A stretch of 64,000 nucleotides of DNA from Thermoplasmata archaeon. GTDB lineage: Archaea > Thermoplasmatota > Thermoplasmata > Methanomassiliicoccales > Methanomethylophilaceae. The notes beneath the pieces are model-generated. The model ran no database searches and was not told the origin of the DNA. It was given only the letters and a program-made list of their open reading frames with translations. This document shows, piece after piece, positions 40,705 through 50,069 of the stretch (positions within the stretch are counted from its first letter, which is position 1; each line of letters opens with the position of its first letter). The position numbers and the translations under genes were made by a program. The stretch is from NCBI GenBank assembly GCA_015063285.1, contig SUST01000003.1, positions 122,451-186,450 on the forward strand. The letters run 5' to 3'.

Positions 40705-42030
40705 TCATGCCGAATTCTCTGCATCTTTGGATCTGATTCTCTTTGATATCGTCTTCAAGACGTTGATGCCGGCCTCTTCCAGCGCTATCACCATTGTCCA
40801 GAGGATGCAGATATACTGGCCTACTCCGCCGATTCCTCCGATGAGCACATAGAGGTAGTTGTCATGGAACAGTTCGTGTATCGAATCCCATAGCTCCATT
40901 GACATCAGCTCCGTATACGTCTGGACTGTGAGGAATTGCACATCCAGAGAACTCAATGCGAACATCGATGTGAATACCATCATGGCGAACAGGGGCTTCC
41001 TGAACTTTTGGTTATAGACGGATGCGGCTATCGCCAGGAAAGGTGTCATCAGGATCACATATTGGGGCGTTCCAGGATACAGCAGGACTATTATCACTGC
41101 GATGAACACATAGAGGAAGAACTGCCCATTCCCTTCTGGTTTCTTTTTGTAGTAGTGTATCGCCAAGAGAACTTCAAGAACCAATATGATGACATACATC
41201 AGGGTGGAAGTATGGCTAATAATCCATCCTCCAATGCCCGTATCGCTGGTTACTCTAGCAAAGATGAATGATAAGCTGTCCACTAGGTGTCCTTCGAGTA
41301 TATGCGGGACCATTATGACTGCAGAAACAGCAATGGCTCCAGAAGCGGCCATGAACAGCCTCTTTTTCCATTGGTCTCTGTCGTTGACGATGAGATACGC
41401 GATAAGAATGAATATGATGAATCCTGGGAACAGTTTCAGGAAGACCGCTGTCGCCAGCAATCCTCCAGCCAGGATATCCTTTCCTTTGACCAGCATCAGG
41501 ACGCAGAGCATGGTCAAGAGGGCAGATATGGAATCGAACATGGCCGATGATGTGCATATTATGATGACATGGAAGGCCAGGAAGAACAGAGCGAAGGTAA
41601 TCTTCGCCTTGATCTCATCACTGGTTAGATCTTTCGCTATATAATATGCGACATACGCAGTCATCAGATCCGCTATCGTGAGCATCACCGTGAGGGCGAA
41701 ATTGAATTCGAACGTGGTCACGTAGGCGATGCGGTCCGGTTCGATGTGGAGCAATTCGGGATTCATGACCCCCATATCTGCTACGCCCAGGCTAGTCATA
41801 ATCTGCGAGAAGAAGGCCAGGATATACCCCCATACCGGCGGATAGTTGTATCCGGACACATCGTACAAGCCGCTCCCGGCTTCGATGTTTGAGATTATTA
41901 CTGCCCACGAGTATGCATCCTCGTTAAACTTCAGGACTACGCCTATGATTAGTCTTATCGCAATTCCGAGGATGATGGTAATGATCATTCCCTTGCAGAA
42001 GAACCGATCGTCTCTGAAGAATCCCATCAT
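40705..42030 (-). CDS. GT-C-fold membrane glycosyltransferase (GT87/DUF2029-like)
   Basis: 441 aa, with about ten to eleven membrane segments. The first extracytoplasmic loop carries an acidic motif (KFNEDAYSW near residue 34) and YNYPPVWGYILAF near 61, both usual in polyprenol-phosphate-sugar-dependent GT-C enzymes. It probably transfers a sugar or mannose outside the membrane. Its start overlaps the stop of the upstream secreted protein gene (42027-42030), so the pair is likely one functional unit in surface glycosylation (inference). Confidence 0.75.
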   Translation of the reverse strand: MMGFFRDDRFFCKGMIITIILGIAIRLIIGVVLKFNEDAYSWAVIISNIEAGSGLYDVSGYNYPPVWGYILAFFSQIMTSLGVADMGVMNPELLHIEPDRIAYVTTFEFNFALTVMLTIADLMTAYVAYYIAKDLTSDEIKAKITFALFFLAFHVIIICTSSAMFDSISALLTMLCVLMLVKGKDILAGGLLATAVFLKLFPGFIIFILIAYLIVNDRDQWKKRLFMAASGAIAVSAVIMVPHILEGHLVDSLSFIFARVTSDTGIGGWIISHTSTLMYVIILVLEVLLAIHYYKKKPEGNGQFFLYVFIAVIIVLLYPGTPQYVILMTPFLAIAASVYNQKFRKPLFAMMVFTSMFALSSLDVQFLTVQTYTELMSMELWDSIHELFHDNYLYVLIGGIGGVGQYICILWTMVIALEEAGINVLKTISKRIRSKDAENSA

Positions 42031-43031
42031 TCCGCCTCATGCATTTGGCAGTATACTGGGAAGAATCCTCCCAGGATAATGTATACTCTTTCTCCCGACT
42101 GGACCTCTTTGGTCACATTGTAGTTCATAGTGCCTTTGAGGTCTTCTATTATCTCTGTGCCCGGACATACCCCGGAAGCAATGATTTGACCCAAATCTAT
42201 CCTTTGACGTCTTGAATAGTCCCCTCCGATAATGCCTACAAGCCCTTCGCCATGTTTTAACAGGGTAATGCTGGCCTGTTTGCCGTCGGTGTACCCCATA
42301 GCGATATAATCGATATCTTCAGGAAGAGTGTCCAGTATCGGAGAGTATCTGAGTTCCGTGTTTTGGAAATAGAATGCATCGTAGAATCCGTTATCAATTG
42401 TACTGCTACCCAGAGCCGATGAATCCGAGCAATCCGCGCCTAGGAACAATGAAGGCCCTCCAGATACCGATTCAAGGCTGTCCGTATGAGATATGTATTT
42501 GCCGATGACGTTGCCGCACCAGTACAATCTTCCTCCTGTTTCGATCCATTTTAGGATCAAGGAATCGGATGTCCCGTCATATACTGTGTCCGGAAGACTT
42601 CCTGAAAGGAAGATGACGGCTTTGCCGATGCCGTCCGAAGTCATCAAATCCTGAAGCTCTTCAGCATCCAAGATCTTGGTGTTGTCGATGCCACGTAGTT
42701 TCAAAGTGGGGGCCATCTGTTGAACGTAGTATTCCTGATCCAATGCCCTTGCACCTGGTGAGACGGCTACATTCTCGACAGCCGATTCGTATTTTTCATC
42801 ATAGTACACGAAGACGCCTGTAGGGGTGGGAAGAGAATCATTCATCACTACAAAATCGTATGTATATGACCCCTTACCAGAGACATTGACTTCTATGGAA
42901 TCGCCTTTGATGTCCGCTGATGATGAGAAATCTCCATGGGATGAGGTCAATGATACGACCTCTCCTGTCAGTATCACTGCCAATAATACGAAGGCGATGA
43001 CATACAGCTGAATAGATTTCCTTTGTTTCAT
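42027..43031 (-). CDS. Membrane-anchored extracytoplasmic protein of unknown function
   Basis: 334 aa. An N-terminal signal-anchor (residues 8-27) is followed by a beta-rich domain and then a Rossmann-like part (DGIGKAVIFLSGSLPDTVYD; WIETGGRLYWCGNVIGKY) that resembles glutamine-amidotransferase-like or ThuA-like folds without an evident active site. It ends overlapping the GT-C gene. I do not recognise the family; co-translation suggests it assists or is modified by the glycosyltransferase. Confidence 0.65.
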   Translation of the reverse strand: MKQRKSIQLYVIAFVLLAVILTGEVVSLTSSHGDFSSSADIKGDSIEVNVSGKGSYTYDFVVMNDSLPTPTGVFVYYDEKYESAVENVAVSPGARALDQEYYVQQMAPTLKLRGIDNTKILDAEELQDLMTSDGIGKAVIFLSGSLPDTVYDGTSDSLILKWIETGGRLYWCGNVIGKYISHTDSLESVSGGPSLFLGADCSDSSALGSSTIDNGFYDAFYFQNTELRYSPILDTLPEDIDYIAMGYTDGKQASITLLKHGEGLVGIIGGDYSRRQRIDLGQIIASGVCPGTEIIEDLKGTMNYNVTKEVQSGERVYIILGGFFPVYCQMHEAE

Positions 43032-43085
43032 CCGCCAACACTTCCCGGTCTCATCGATCCTTTTGGGAGTTCAATAAGTTCCTTG

Positions 43086-43697
43086 TTACTGTTTATCTTC
43101 CATTTCCGTACCGAATCCCAATTTAGCGTTCCTAACGGTCTCTGAAAGGAACCAAACAAGTGCTCCGATGAAACATATTAGTTGAGCTTCGCCGTATTTG
43201 ACGACCTCGCCGTTGAGATATAGTACCCATGTGACTGCGATCACAGCGCCTGCTACGACGGTGGGGAGCAGGTATTTCCATTCTCTGTCGATGACGTTCT
43301 GAATGCATATGATTGCAGCTGAGAAGAAGAAAACGAATGCAAATGTCATCGATATGTAAAGGTGACCATCATAACTAGCCTCTTTGGATACGGCTCCCAC
43401 CAGGAACATGAGTATTCCTGTCAAGATGAATGCATATCCACCAATCTTTGAGATTTTCTTTCCGTACTTGACGTATCCCATAGCGAATATCGCCAGAAGG
43501 ATACCTGCAAGCATACATGCGCCGTTGAATATCCATTTGGAAGGCGACATGTAGTCCCCTAAGTCTGAGAATGAATTCAGTTTGATATCCCACTCCGGAT
43601 ACAGAATGATTGAAAGGATGGATCCTGCTCCCAAAACAATAGCGACGAGGAAACCAGCAATTGTGTAGAGTCTCGAAGGACCCATCTCATCGAACAT
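43086..43697 (-). CDS. DUF998-family membrane protein
   Basis: 203 aa with six hydrophobic segments. The first loop, ILYPEWDIKLNSFSDLGDY, is the DUF998 signature (charged, NxxSDLG). The family's function is unknown. It lies 54 bp upstream of the secreted protein gene and may belong to the same transcription unit. It is one of few genes here that end in TAA. Confidence 0.8.
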   Translation of the reverse strand: MFDEMGPSRLYTIAGFLVAIVLGAGSILSIILYPEWDIKLNSFSDLGDYMSPSKWIFNGACMLAGILLAIFAMGYVKYGKKISKIGGYAFILTGILMFLVGAVSKEASYDGHLYISMTFAFVFFFSAAIICIQNVIDREWKYLLPTVVAGAVIAVTWVLYLNGEVVKYGEAQLICFIGALVWFLSETVRNAKLGFGTEMEDKQ

Positions 43698-43805
43698 GTT
43701 CTGACATGCGAGTTGGCATTAAAGTATTAACGCATGCACCTCTGCAGTGTAGACATCACCGTTGTTCGATATCCATCCTGTTGATGCATTTTTAGCAGAA
43801 TAGTT

Positions 43806-43925
43806 CAAATACTATCGCATTATCTCGGCAAATACGGATATCAGAATCTCGTTTGTGGATTCTGCCGTGGAGGATGTTTCATCCTCAGGCCGTACGGGGG
43901 CAAGGTGCCGAACGTACGGAGTACG
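43806..43925 (+). ncRNA. Candidate structured non-coding RNA, three consecutive hairpins
   Basis: The 334-bp gap between DUF998 and S19e contains three perfect stems in a row. The first is ACGG-(4-nt bulge)-CAGAATC pairing with GATTCTG-CCGT (43834-43868). The second is GAGGATG-TTT-CATCCTC (43870-43886). The third is CCGTACG/CGTACGG enclosing GGCA-AGG-TGCC (43890-43919). A TATA-like TTCAAATACT at 43804-43813 would start RNA almost exactly at the first stem. A T-rich stretch follows from about 43931. It matches no RNA class I recognise. The strand is assigned from the promoter-like element only. Confidence 0.5.
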
Positions 43926-43960
43926 AGTAACTCTTGTTATACATAATTATTTTAGCAACG

Positions 43961-44014
43961 CTTATATACAATACCTCTATACCAAAGTCTCAGTTAGGTC
44001 CACGCTATGTGGAC
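43961..44014 (+). promoter_or_regulatory. Promoter and leader hairpin of the S19e operon
   Basis: The TATA box CTTATATAC at 43961-43969 is followed at the expected RNA start by GTCCAC-GCTAT-GTGGAC (43998-44014). The start codon is at 44032, after GAGG. Confidence 0.6.
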
Positions 44015-44031
44015 ATTAGCGAGGTAATGAA

Positions 44032-44460
44032 ATGGTAACTGTCTACGATGTTCCTGCCGAGCAGCTCATACTCAAGACGGCCCAGAAGCTGAAGGAGAAC
44101 GACAAGATCGTTCCTCCCGAGTGGGCCGAGTATGTGAAGACCGGAAGGCACACAGAGAGAGCGCCTTCCCAGGATGACTGGTGGTACACTCGTGCCGCCT
44201 CCATCATGAGGAAGTTGTACGTCAAAGGACCGATGGGATCCTCCAAGCTCGCCGCCGAGTACGGTGGTTACGCTGACAGGGGATCAATGCCTAACCAGGC
44301 AGTCAAGGGAAGCCGCAACATCGCAAGGAAATGCCTGATGCAGCTCGAGGCCGCCGGTTATCTGGTATCCAAGGACAAAGAGGGCCGCGCAATCAGCCCT
44401 GCAGGTCAGTCCCTTCTGGACAACACTGCGAAAGAGGTCTACGACGAGATGAAGGCCTGA
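44032..44460 (+). CDS. rps19e: Ribosomal protein S19e
   Basis: 142 aa. It opens VTVYDVPAEQLILKTAQKLKE; WWYTRAASIMRKLYVKGPMG near residue 50 and GSRNIARKCLMQLEAAGYL near 100 are family hallmarks. It belongs to the small ribosomal subunit and is needed for late pre-rRNA maturation in eukaryotes. It heads the conserved archaeal cluster S19e-PDCD5-L39e-L31e-aIF6. Confidence 0.97.
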   Translation: MVTVYDVPAEQLILKTAQKLKENDKIVPPEWAEYVKTGRHTERAPSQDDWWYTRAASIMRKLYVKGPMGSSKLAAEYGGYADRGSMPNQAVKGSRNIARKCLMQLEAAGYLVSKDKEGRAISPAGQSLLDNTAKEVYDEMKA

Positions 44461-44475
44461 AAGGAGGTATCAGCA

Positions 44476-44805
44476 ATGGACGATCCGGAATTAGAGGCAT
44501 TGAGGCAGAGGCGCATGCAGGAGCTCCAGCAGCAGGCTATGCAGCAGCAACAGCAGGAGCAGCAGAGGCAGCAGGCCGAGATGCAGTTGCAGAACGCTAT
44601 GAGGCAGATCCTGACCCCCGAGGCCAGGGACAGGCTCAACAACATAAAGCTCGCTAACCCACAGATGGGTCAGCAGATAGAAATGCAGTTGGTCCAGTTA
44701 GCCCAGAGCGGAAGGATTCCCGTCCCCGTCGATGACGAGATGCTGAGAAACATCCTAGGGCAGATCACCCCCAAGAAGAGGGAGATCACCATAGAGAGGA
44801 GATAA
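44476..44805 (+). CDS. PDCD5-family DNA-binding protein
   Basis: 109 aa. A glutamine-rich N-terminal helix ([19 protein letters not shown], residues 13-31) precedes the compact PDCD5 core: [18 protein letters not shown], then [16 protein letters not shown]. The archaeal family binds DNA in vitro; its cellular role is unsettled. It always lies beside S19e in euryarchaea, as here. Confidence 0.94.
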   Translation: MDDPELEALRQRRMQELQQQAMQQQQQEQQRQQAEMQLQNAMRQILTPEARDRLNNIKLANPQMGQQIEMQLVQLAQSGRIPVPVDDEMLRNILGQITPKKREITIERR

Positions 44806-44807
44806 TC

Positions 44808-44963
44808 ATGTCAAGTACAAAGGCCCCCGCAATGAAGGCAAGACTGAACAAGAAGGTCAAGCAGAACCGCCGTGTCCCCGCATGGGTCATGATGAGGACA
44901 AGCAGGCAGTTCCTCCGCCACCCTAAGAGAAGGTCATGGCGCATGAGCAAGATTAAGGAGTGA
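44808..44963 (+). CDS. rpl39e: Ribosomal protein L39e
   Basis: 51 aa, the normal size. The sequence is strongly basic, with [20 protein letters not shown] and [15 protein letters not shown]. It lines the nascent peptide exit tunnel. It lies 2 bp after the PDCD5 stop. Its small size makes it easy to miss, but position and sequence are decisive. Confidence 0.97.
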   Translation: MSSTKAPAMKARLNKKVKQNRRVPAWVMMRTSRQFLRHPKRRSWRMSKIKE

Positions 44964-44968
44964 TTCGC

Positions 44969-45232
44969 ATGGCAGATGAAATCGAGAGAACAATCGTTGT
45001 CCCCCTGAGGAAGACAAAGCAGGCACCCCGCACACGCAGGACCAACCGTGCTGTCAAGGAGCTTAGGGAGAACATCGCCAGGCACATGAAGGCCGAGCAG
45101 GACCAGATCTGGATTGACGCCAGCGTCAACGAGAAGCTCTGGGCCAACGGTATCCGTAACCCTCCAAACAAGATCACCGTCAAAGCTGTCAAGTTCGACG
45201 ACGGTCTTGTCGAAGTCTCACTCGCAGAGTGA
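44969..45232 (+). CDS. rpl31e: Ribosomal protein L31e
   Basis: 87 aa, family length. RTIVVPLRKTKQAPRTRRTNRAV, then IARHMKAE and WIDASVNEKLWANGIRNPP are characteristic. It belongs to the large subunit near the tunnel exit. The start ATG at 44969 lies 5 bp after the L39e stop. Confidence 0.97.
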   Translation: MADEIERTIVVPLRKTKQAPRTRRTNRAVKELRENIARHMKAEQDQIWIDASVNEKLWANGIRNPPNKITVKAVKFDDGLVEVSLAE

Positions 45233-45242
45233 GGTGAATAAG

Positions 45243-45902
45243 ATGATGAGATACTCTCGTTATGCAGGAACGCCCAACATAGGGGTATACACGGCTGTAA
45301 ACGAGAGTTTCGCATTCATCGCAGGAGATGCCGCCCCCGAGTTCGTTAAGGATGTGGAGGAGGCATTGCAAGTAGAAACCACATTGATGACGGTGGCCGG
45401 ATCATTCGTGATCGGGTCACTCGTCGTCATGAATTCCAACGGCGCTGTCGTTTCTGGCCTTGCCGATCCGAGGGAGGTCGAGACCATCGGGAAGTGCATC
45501 AAATGCACGCCTATTGAAGACCCCTTAAACGCGGCTGGGAACAACATTCTTGCCAACGACAAAGGTGCCATCGTCAACCCCCAGTATTCAAAATCGCTTG
45601 TCAAGGTGATCTCTGACGCTCTCGGAGTAGAGTGCGTTCAGTCATCCATAGCAGGCGTGAATACAGTAGGGTCAGTTTGCAGAGCAACCAACATAGGATG
45701 CGTCTGCCACGCAGATGCCACTGATGAAGATGTGAAACTGATTCAGGACGTTCTCAAAGTCGAATGCATTAGGACGACCGTCAACCACGGATCGCGCATG
45801 CTGGGCGCAGGCATTCTGGCCAATTCTAAAGGTGCTCTCATAGGAGATGACACCACCCCCATCGAGATGGGAAAGATCGAAGAGGGTCTCGCTCTCTACT
45901 GA
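45243..45902 (+). CDS. eif6: Translation initiation factor 6
   Basis: 219 aa forming the pentameric repeat fold: GTPNIGVYTAVNESFAF, then CIKCTPIEDPLNAAGNNIL-type repeats through to the C-terminus. It binds the 60S-equivalent subunit and prevents premature joining. GAGGTG at 45231-45236 is the SD; ATG at 45243 or 45246 starts translation. It is the last gene of the ribosomal cluster. Confidence 0.96.
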   Translation: MMRYSRYAGTPNIGVYTAVNESFAFIAGDAAPEFVKDVEEALQVETTLMTVAGSFVIGSLVVMNSNGAVVSGLADPREVETIGKCIKCTPIEDPLNAAGNNILANDKGAIVNPQYSKSLVKVISDALGVECVQSSIAGVNTVGSVCRATNIGCVCHADATDEDVKLIQDVLKVECIRTTVNHGSRMLGAGILANSKGALIGDDTTPIEMGKIEEGLALY

Positions 45903-45903
45903 T

Positions 45904-46548
45904 TCAGCAGTCGAAGACCCAACATTCCTTATCGTCAGGAAGGTCCGATTTGGAGATATCGAGCTCGTTCCCGATGAAATCCGTAGCATTGACGGGGATA
46001 ATATCTAGGAACTTATCGAGCGGCGAGAGCCTGAATGAGAGACCTCCGACCATGTAGTGCATGGGAACTATTATCCTCGGATTTACGAGTTCAATAAGGG
46101 TCTTGATCTCAGGCACCTCCATTGTATATACCTCGCCGACGGGCACGAAAAGGAAGTCAACTCCCTTGATCTCATCCAATACATCCTTTGGCGGAATACA
46201 TCCAAGGTCGCCGCAGTGGCAGATCGATATGCCTTCCATTTCGAATTTGTAGATGGTGTTGGCCCCTCTTTCAGATCCTTCGGTGTTGTCATGCCAGCTC
46301 TGAAAGCCGGTGACCTTGATGTTGCCGTGAACAACATTGTCGCCGTAGGCGAACTTTAGGTCCTTGTGGTTGCCTTTGATTACACGGGATGCGTTGTGAT
46401 CGTAATGGTCATGAGTCATCAGGACTGTATTTGCTGAAGCGACCGGCGGTCTGATCCCTAACGATCTTCCGTCGTGAGGGTCTACGACGATTGTGGTCTC
46501 GCCGTTGGAGAATTCGAAGCATGCATGTCCGTGCCATCTGATCCGCAT
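45904..46548 (-). CDS. UPF0173-type metal-dependent hydrolase (metallo-beta-lactamase fold)
   Basis: 214 aa. MRIRWHGHACFEF at the start and THDHYDHNASRVIKG near residue 48 show an intact HxHxDH metal site, unlike the variant in the 7565 gene. CHCGDLG and PMHYMVGG supply the later histidines. The family includes lactonase-like hydrolases; the substrate is unknown. It converges on eif6, with a single base between the stops. Confidence 0.88.
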   Translation of the reverse strand: MRIRWHGHACFEFSNGETTIVVDPHDGRSLGIRPPVASANTVLMTHDHYDHNASRVIKGNHKDLKFAYGDNVVHGNIKVTGFQSWHDNTEGSERGANTIYKFEMEGISICHCGDLGCIPPKDVLDEIKGVDFLFVPVGEVYTMEVPEIKTLIELVNPRIIVPMHYMVGGLSFRLSPLDKFLDIIPVNATDFIGNELDISKSDLPDDKECWVFDC

Positions 46549-46628
46549 GCAACCCTCATTGCATACTACCGATAAAAAATCGAACTATGGCCAAGGACAA
46601 TTTATAGGCGTGAGTTGATTACGACTCT

Positions 46629-47735
46629 ATGAAGCGGACTCTGGTCTTAGCCGTTGACAGGGATGACGATTTCGGCGTCAAGGGAAAGGTATCCACCCCC
46701 GTCATAGGTATACAGGACTGTATAACCGCTGCTAATTCACTGGGAATTGCTGACCCGGAAGATTCTGACCTGAACGCTCTGTATGCAGCAATCAGCACCT
46801 GCATGGATCTGCAGGAACAGGGATCCGATGCCACTATCGCGCTCATCTGCGGAGATGAGAAGGTTGGTCACAAATCGGATCTGGCTTTGGTTTCGGAACT
46901 CGAAGCTGTTTTGAATGAGGTGAAGCCGGACAACGTCGTTCTCATCGGAGACGGTGCTGAGGATGAATACATCTACCCCATCATCTCCTCCAGGGCCCAT
47001 GTGGATTCTGTGAAGAAGGTGTTCGTGAAACAGGCTCCGAACATCGAAGGTTCTTTGTACGTTCTGACCAAGATGCTCTCTGAGCGCAACAAGAGGAAGA
47101 GGTTCATCGCACCCATAGGAGCGATCATCTTCATAGCTTCCTTGTTCTTCCTCATTCCGGACTTGGTCATATTCTTCACCACCCAGGATGTTTCTGAGCT
47201 GACCGCAATCTCTAGGGATCTCATCCCAATGATTGTAGGTCTCATGTTGTTGCTCTATGCATACGATTTCTCGGAAAAGTGGGACAAATACTCTCATTAC
47301 TTCAAGGACAACGTCCTGGCCAGAAGCACGATGATGCTTATGACCACTCTCGCTGTCGGTGTTTTCATCATCAGCTGCATCGTATGCTATTACGAGATGA
47401 AGGACACATACTACGATTCTTGGTTCATAGCATTGCTTTCCTACATCAACATGATCGTCTGGCCCAGCATGATGGCCATCACCATTTACATCTTCGGGGT
47501 GATCATCTATGAGTATCAGGAGGCCATGGCGATACGTCTGAGCAACATTTTCGACTGCTTTAGTGTCGCCAGCTTCGGAGTGATGATCACCGGACTAATA
47601 GATCTCGCTCTGTTTTATGTGGGTCCGGTAGACGACCCCATGCTGGGCGTTCTCGAGATCATTCTTGGAATAATCATCTCCATGGTGTCCAGCTACTTCA
47701 AGAGCCAATATAGGAAGAATGCCATCGCAGGATGA
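46629..47735 (+). CDS. DUF373 archaeal membrane protein
   Basis: 368 aa. The N-terminal soluble part (RTLVLAVDRDDDFGVKGKVSTPVIG; VLIGDGAEDEYIYPIISSR) is followed by six hydrophobic segments from residue 158 on. This is the DUF373 arrangement, widespread in archaea and of unknown function. A TATA-like AATTTATAGG precedes it. It ends 4 bp before mptE, so the two are probably co-transcribed. Confidence 0.88.
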   Translation: MKRTLVLAVDRDDDFGVKGKVSTPVIGIQDCITAANSLGIADPEDSDLNALYAAISTCMDLQEQGSDATIALICGDEKVGHKSDLALVSELEAVLNEVKPDNVVLIGDGAEDEYIYPIISSRAHVDSVKKVFVKQAPNIEGSLYVLTKMLSERNKRKRFIAPIGAIIFIASLFFLIPDLVIFFTTQDVSELTAISRDLIPMIVGLMLLLYAYDFSEKWDKYSHYFKDNVLARSTMMLMTTLAVGVFIISCIVCYYEMKDTYYDSWFIALLSYINMIVWPSMMAITIYIFGVIIYEYQEAMAIRLSNIFDCFSVASFGVMITGLIDLALFYVGPVDDPMLGVLEIILGIIISMVSSYFKSQYRKNAIAG

Positions 47736-47739
47736 TACG

Positions 47740-48381
47740 ATGGATTTCCAAGAGTGGGAACCTATTTATGAGCAGATCCTCGCAGACATGGGATACGATC
47801 GTACAGAAGACGAGAGTTCAGTCCGTATACTGAAGGCAGTCACTCTCAATTCAGATCTCCATTCCGGGGATGATTTCTCCCATCTGGTCGAAGGGGCAGT
47901 CACCGTCGTTGGAAATGCTCCCTGCTTGGAGGATGATTTGGATTCCGTAGGCATCAATGGGACGATCCTCTGTTCCGGATCCGCTGTCGGCAGGATGCTG
48001 GCCAGGAGGATACTGCCCGATATGATATTCACGGATCTCGACGGGGAGATAGAACCGCAGCTGGAGGCGAGTTCACGCGGTGCAGTATCTTTTCTACATG
48101 CCCATGGGGACAACCCTGAACTCATAATGAGATATGCCGGCCTTTTTACTGGTCCAGTGGTCCTCACCACGCAATCCGCCCCAGAGTATACGGTGTTCAA
48201 TTACGGCGGGTTCACAGACGGTGACCGTGCATATTGCTATGCTAAACATTTCAACGCCAGGGAGATAAGGCTGATAGGGTTCGATTACGATCATCCCATG
48301 GCAAAGGATGGATCAGATCCGTCCATCAAGTTACGCAAGCTCCAATGGGCTAAAAGAATCATCGAATCTTTTGACATCTGA
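47740..48381 (+). CDS. mptE: 6-hydroxymethyl-7,8-dihydropterin pyrophosphokinase (MptE)
   Basis: 213 aa of the DUF115 family: VTVVGNAPCLEDDL near residue 50, FTDLDGEIEPQ near 97, LHAHGDNPELI near 116 and IRLIGFDYDHPMAKDG near 178. It catalyses the pyrophosphorylation step of archaeal methanopterin-type pterin synthesis and is not homologous to FolK. The ATG at 47740 is preceded by GGATG context inside the DUF373 stop region. Confidence 0.88.
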   Translation: MDFQEWEPIYEQILADMGYDRTEDESSVRILKAVTLNSDLHSGDDFSHLVEGAVTVVGNAPCLEDDLDSVGINGTILCSGSAVGRMLARRILPDMIFTDLDGEIEPQLEASSRGAVSFLHAHGDNPELIMRYAGLFTGPVVLTTQSAPEYTVFNYGGFTDGDRAYCYAKHFNAREIRLIGFDYDHPMAKDGSDPSIKLRKLQWAKRIIESFDI

Positions 48382-48431
48382 TTTGATTCTCTTATTATAG
48401 GAGGAAAGCCTACTCGCCCAAGAGGAATAGC

Positions 48432-50060
48432 ATGGATGCCGGAATATTGGCCCTCATAATTTTGACCATCATTTACGTACCGATATGGTTCTGGGTTTGG
48501 AGGAATCCCGAGAAGGCCCTGAAGTATCATCTGGTGAAATACGGGCCTACGATAATGATCAAGACCAGGCTCGGTATCAAAACGATGGACAAGATTGCCA
48601 AATACCGCAGGTTCTGGTATGCCTTCGGTTTCATGTCTAGGCTGACTTCCGCTGTATTGTTCTTCCTTATGATGTATATGCTGATCCTTTCCGTGATTGC
48701 CTTGCCTTCAAGGTTAGGTTCCGGAGGAATCGGTATCCAATACGCCCTTGCCATTCCCGGATTCAACCCTATGCTTCCACTGACATACGGAATCCTTGCG
48801 CTTTTCGTCGCCATGGTGGTCCATGAGATGGGTCACGGGATCCAGTCGCGTGTCAACGATTGCGATGTGGATTCCACAGGACTATTGTACGGAGTGGTCC
48901 CCCTGGGGGCTTTCTGTGAGCCGAACGAGGAACAGCTTCCTAAGCTCTCCCGCAGGGCACAGCTAGATGTTTATGCGGCAGGAATTACCGTCAACACCGT
49001 CGTGGCAACAATTTCTATCGTCCTGATGCTTTTGATCTGTTCCACCATAACAGTCGCTGATTTTGGACAGAATATGGATGAGGATGACCTGCCTGGTGTT
49101 TATTCGATAGACAAGGATTCTCCTGCATTCTATTCGGATGTACCGACATCCGCCCTCATAACAGGCATTCAGCTCTATGGGGAGGAACAATGGCATACTG
49201 TGACTGCTGACACCTCTGGCAGAAGTGTCTGTCTGGATTGTAAGGATCTTGAATTATTGCCAACGAGTTTGTATAGACTTCAATATGTACTGGAAGATGG
49301 GGAATCCAGAGCCTCAAGTGCTCTGCAGATGGGCGCACTCATAAAGTCTGTATCCAACAACAGTCCAGCAAAGAGCGCTGGTCTCGAGGTTCTCACATAT
49401 CTTTATTCAATCACAATCACCGATTCGTCCGGATCAACTAGAGAGGCCATAATCCACAACACCAATGATTTCCTCGACACCATGAAGGGGACTTCAGGCG
49501 GGGACAAGGCAGTTGTAACCACCGTTACGGTATCTTCCGACGGAAGCGACATAGAAACAGTCGTGCATGAGGAAGTCACTCTTACATCATCCGGTTCCCA
49601 GGGATACCTCGGAATCTCGGTTTCCAATTCAGGATTCACGATGATGACGCCTGAACTCATGATGACCACCGCCACCGATCCGTTCTACAACTGTACGGAT
49701 GCGTTCAGTTATGTGGAGGGTTTCCTTAGGTACCTCTCAGGGCCGATCAACGGACTCGACCCCATACCGAACGCGATCACCTGGTGGTACGATGCGCCCG
49801 CTGGCGATATTACTTGGGTTGTAGTGAAGATCCTTTACTGGTTGTTCTGGTTGGATATCCTGCTGGCGATTTCTAACGCTCTCCCCGCCTATCCCTTCGA
49901 TGGAGGATTTTTATTTGAGGGAGGCATCAATTGGTTGTTGGAAAAACTGGGAATCAAGGATGCTGAGAGGCGCAAGAAGCTGACTGGCAGTGTCGCCAGC
50001 AGTGTCACTGCCGTAACTCTCATGATGTTCTTCCTGGTCATTCTGGCGTTCGTAATATGA
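48432..50060 (+). CDS. Site-2 protease family membrane metalloprotease with PDZ-like region
   Basis: 542 aa. The zinc motif VHEMGHGIQSR lies near residue 129 and the third ligand motif NALPAYPFDGG near 481, both within hydrophobic segments. The region between about 205 and 420 is soluble and looks PDZ-like (SVSNNSPAKSAGLEVLTYL; GYLGISVSNSGF). It cleaves substrate proteins inside the membrane. The substrate is unknown. It stands between mptE and a CorA transporter. Confidence 0.9.
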   Translation: MDAGILALIILTIIYVPIWFWVWRNPEKALKYHLVKYGPTIMIKTRLGIKTMDKIAKYRRFWYAFGFMSRLTSAVLFFLMMYMLILSVIALPSRLGSGGIGIQYALAIPGFNPMLPLTYGILALFVAMVVHEMGHGIQSRVNDCDVDSTGLLYGVVPLGAFCEPNEEQLPKLSRRAQLDVYAAGITVNTVVATISIVLMLLICSTITVADFGQNMDEDDLPGVYSIDKDSPAFYSDVPTSALITGIQLYGEEQWHTVTADTSGRSVCLDCKDLELLPTSLYRLQYVLEDGESRASSALQMGALIKSVSNNSPAKSAGLEVLTYLYSITITDSSGSTREAIIHNTNDFLDTMKGTSGGDKAVVTTVTVSSDGSDIETVVHEEVTLTSSGSQGYLGISVSNSGFTMMTPELMMTTATDPFYNCTDAFSYVEGFLRYLSGPINGLDPIPNAITWWYDAPAGDITWVVVKILYWLFWLDILLAISNALPAYPFDGGFLFEGGINWLLEKLGIKDAERRKKLTGSVASSVTAVTLMMFFLVILAFVI

Positions 50061-50069
50061 GAAGAAGGG

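Noticed and set aside
43834..43925. 5S rRNA or RNase P RNA
   Set aside because: Neither the conserved 5S loop sequences nor the RNase P universal segments are present, and the stems are arranged differently.
44500..44600. CAG/CAA repeats in the PDCD5 gene as a microsatellite
   Set aside because: They encode the glutamine-rich helix of the PDCD5 family with mixed codons and are in frame, so they are normal coding sequence.
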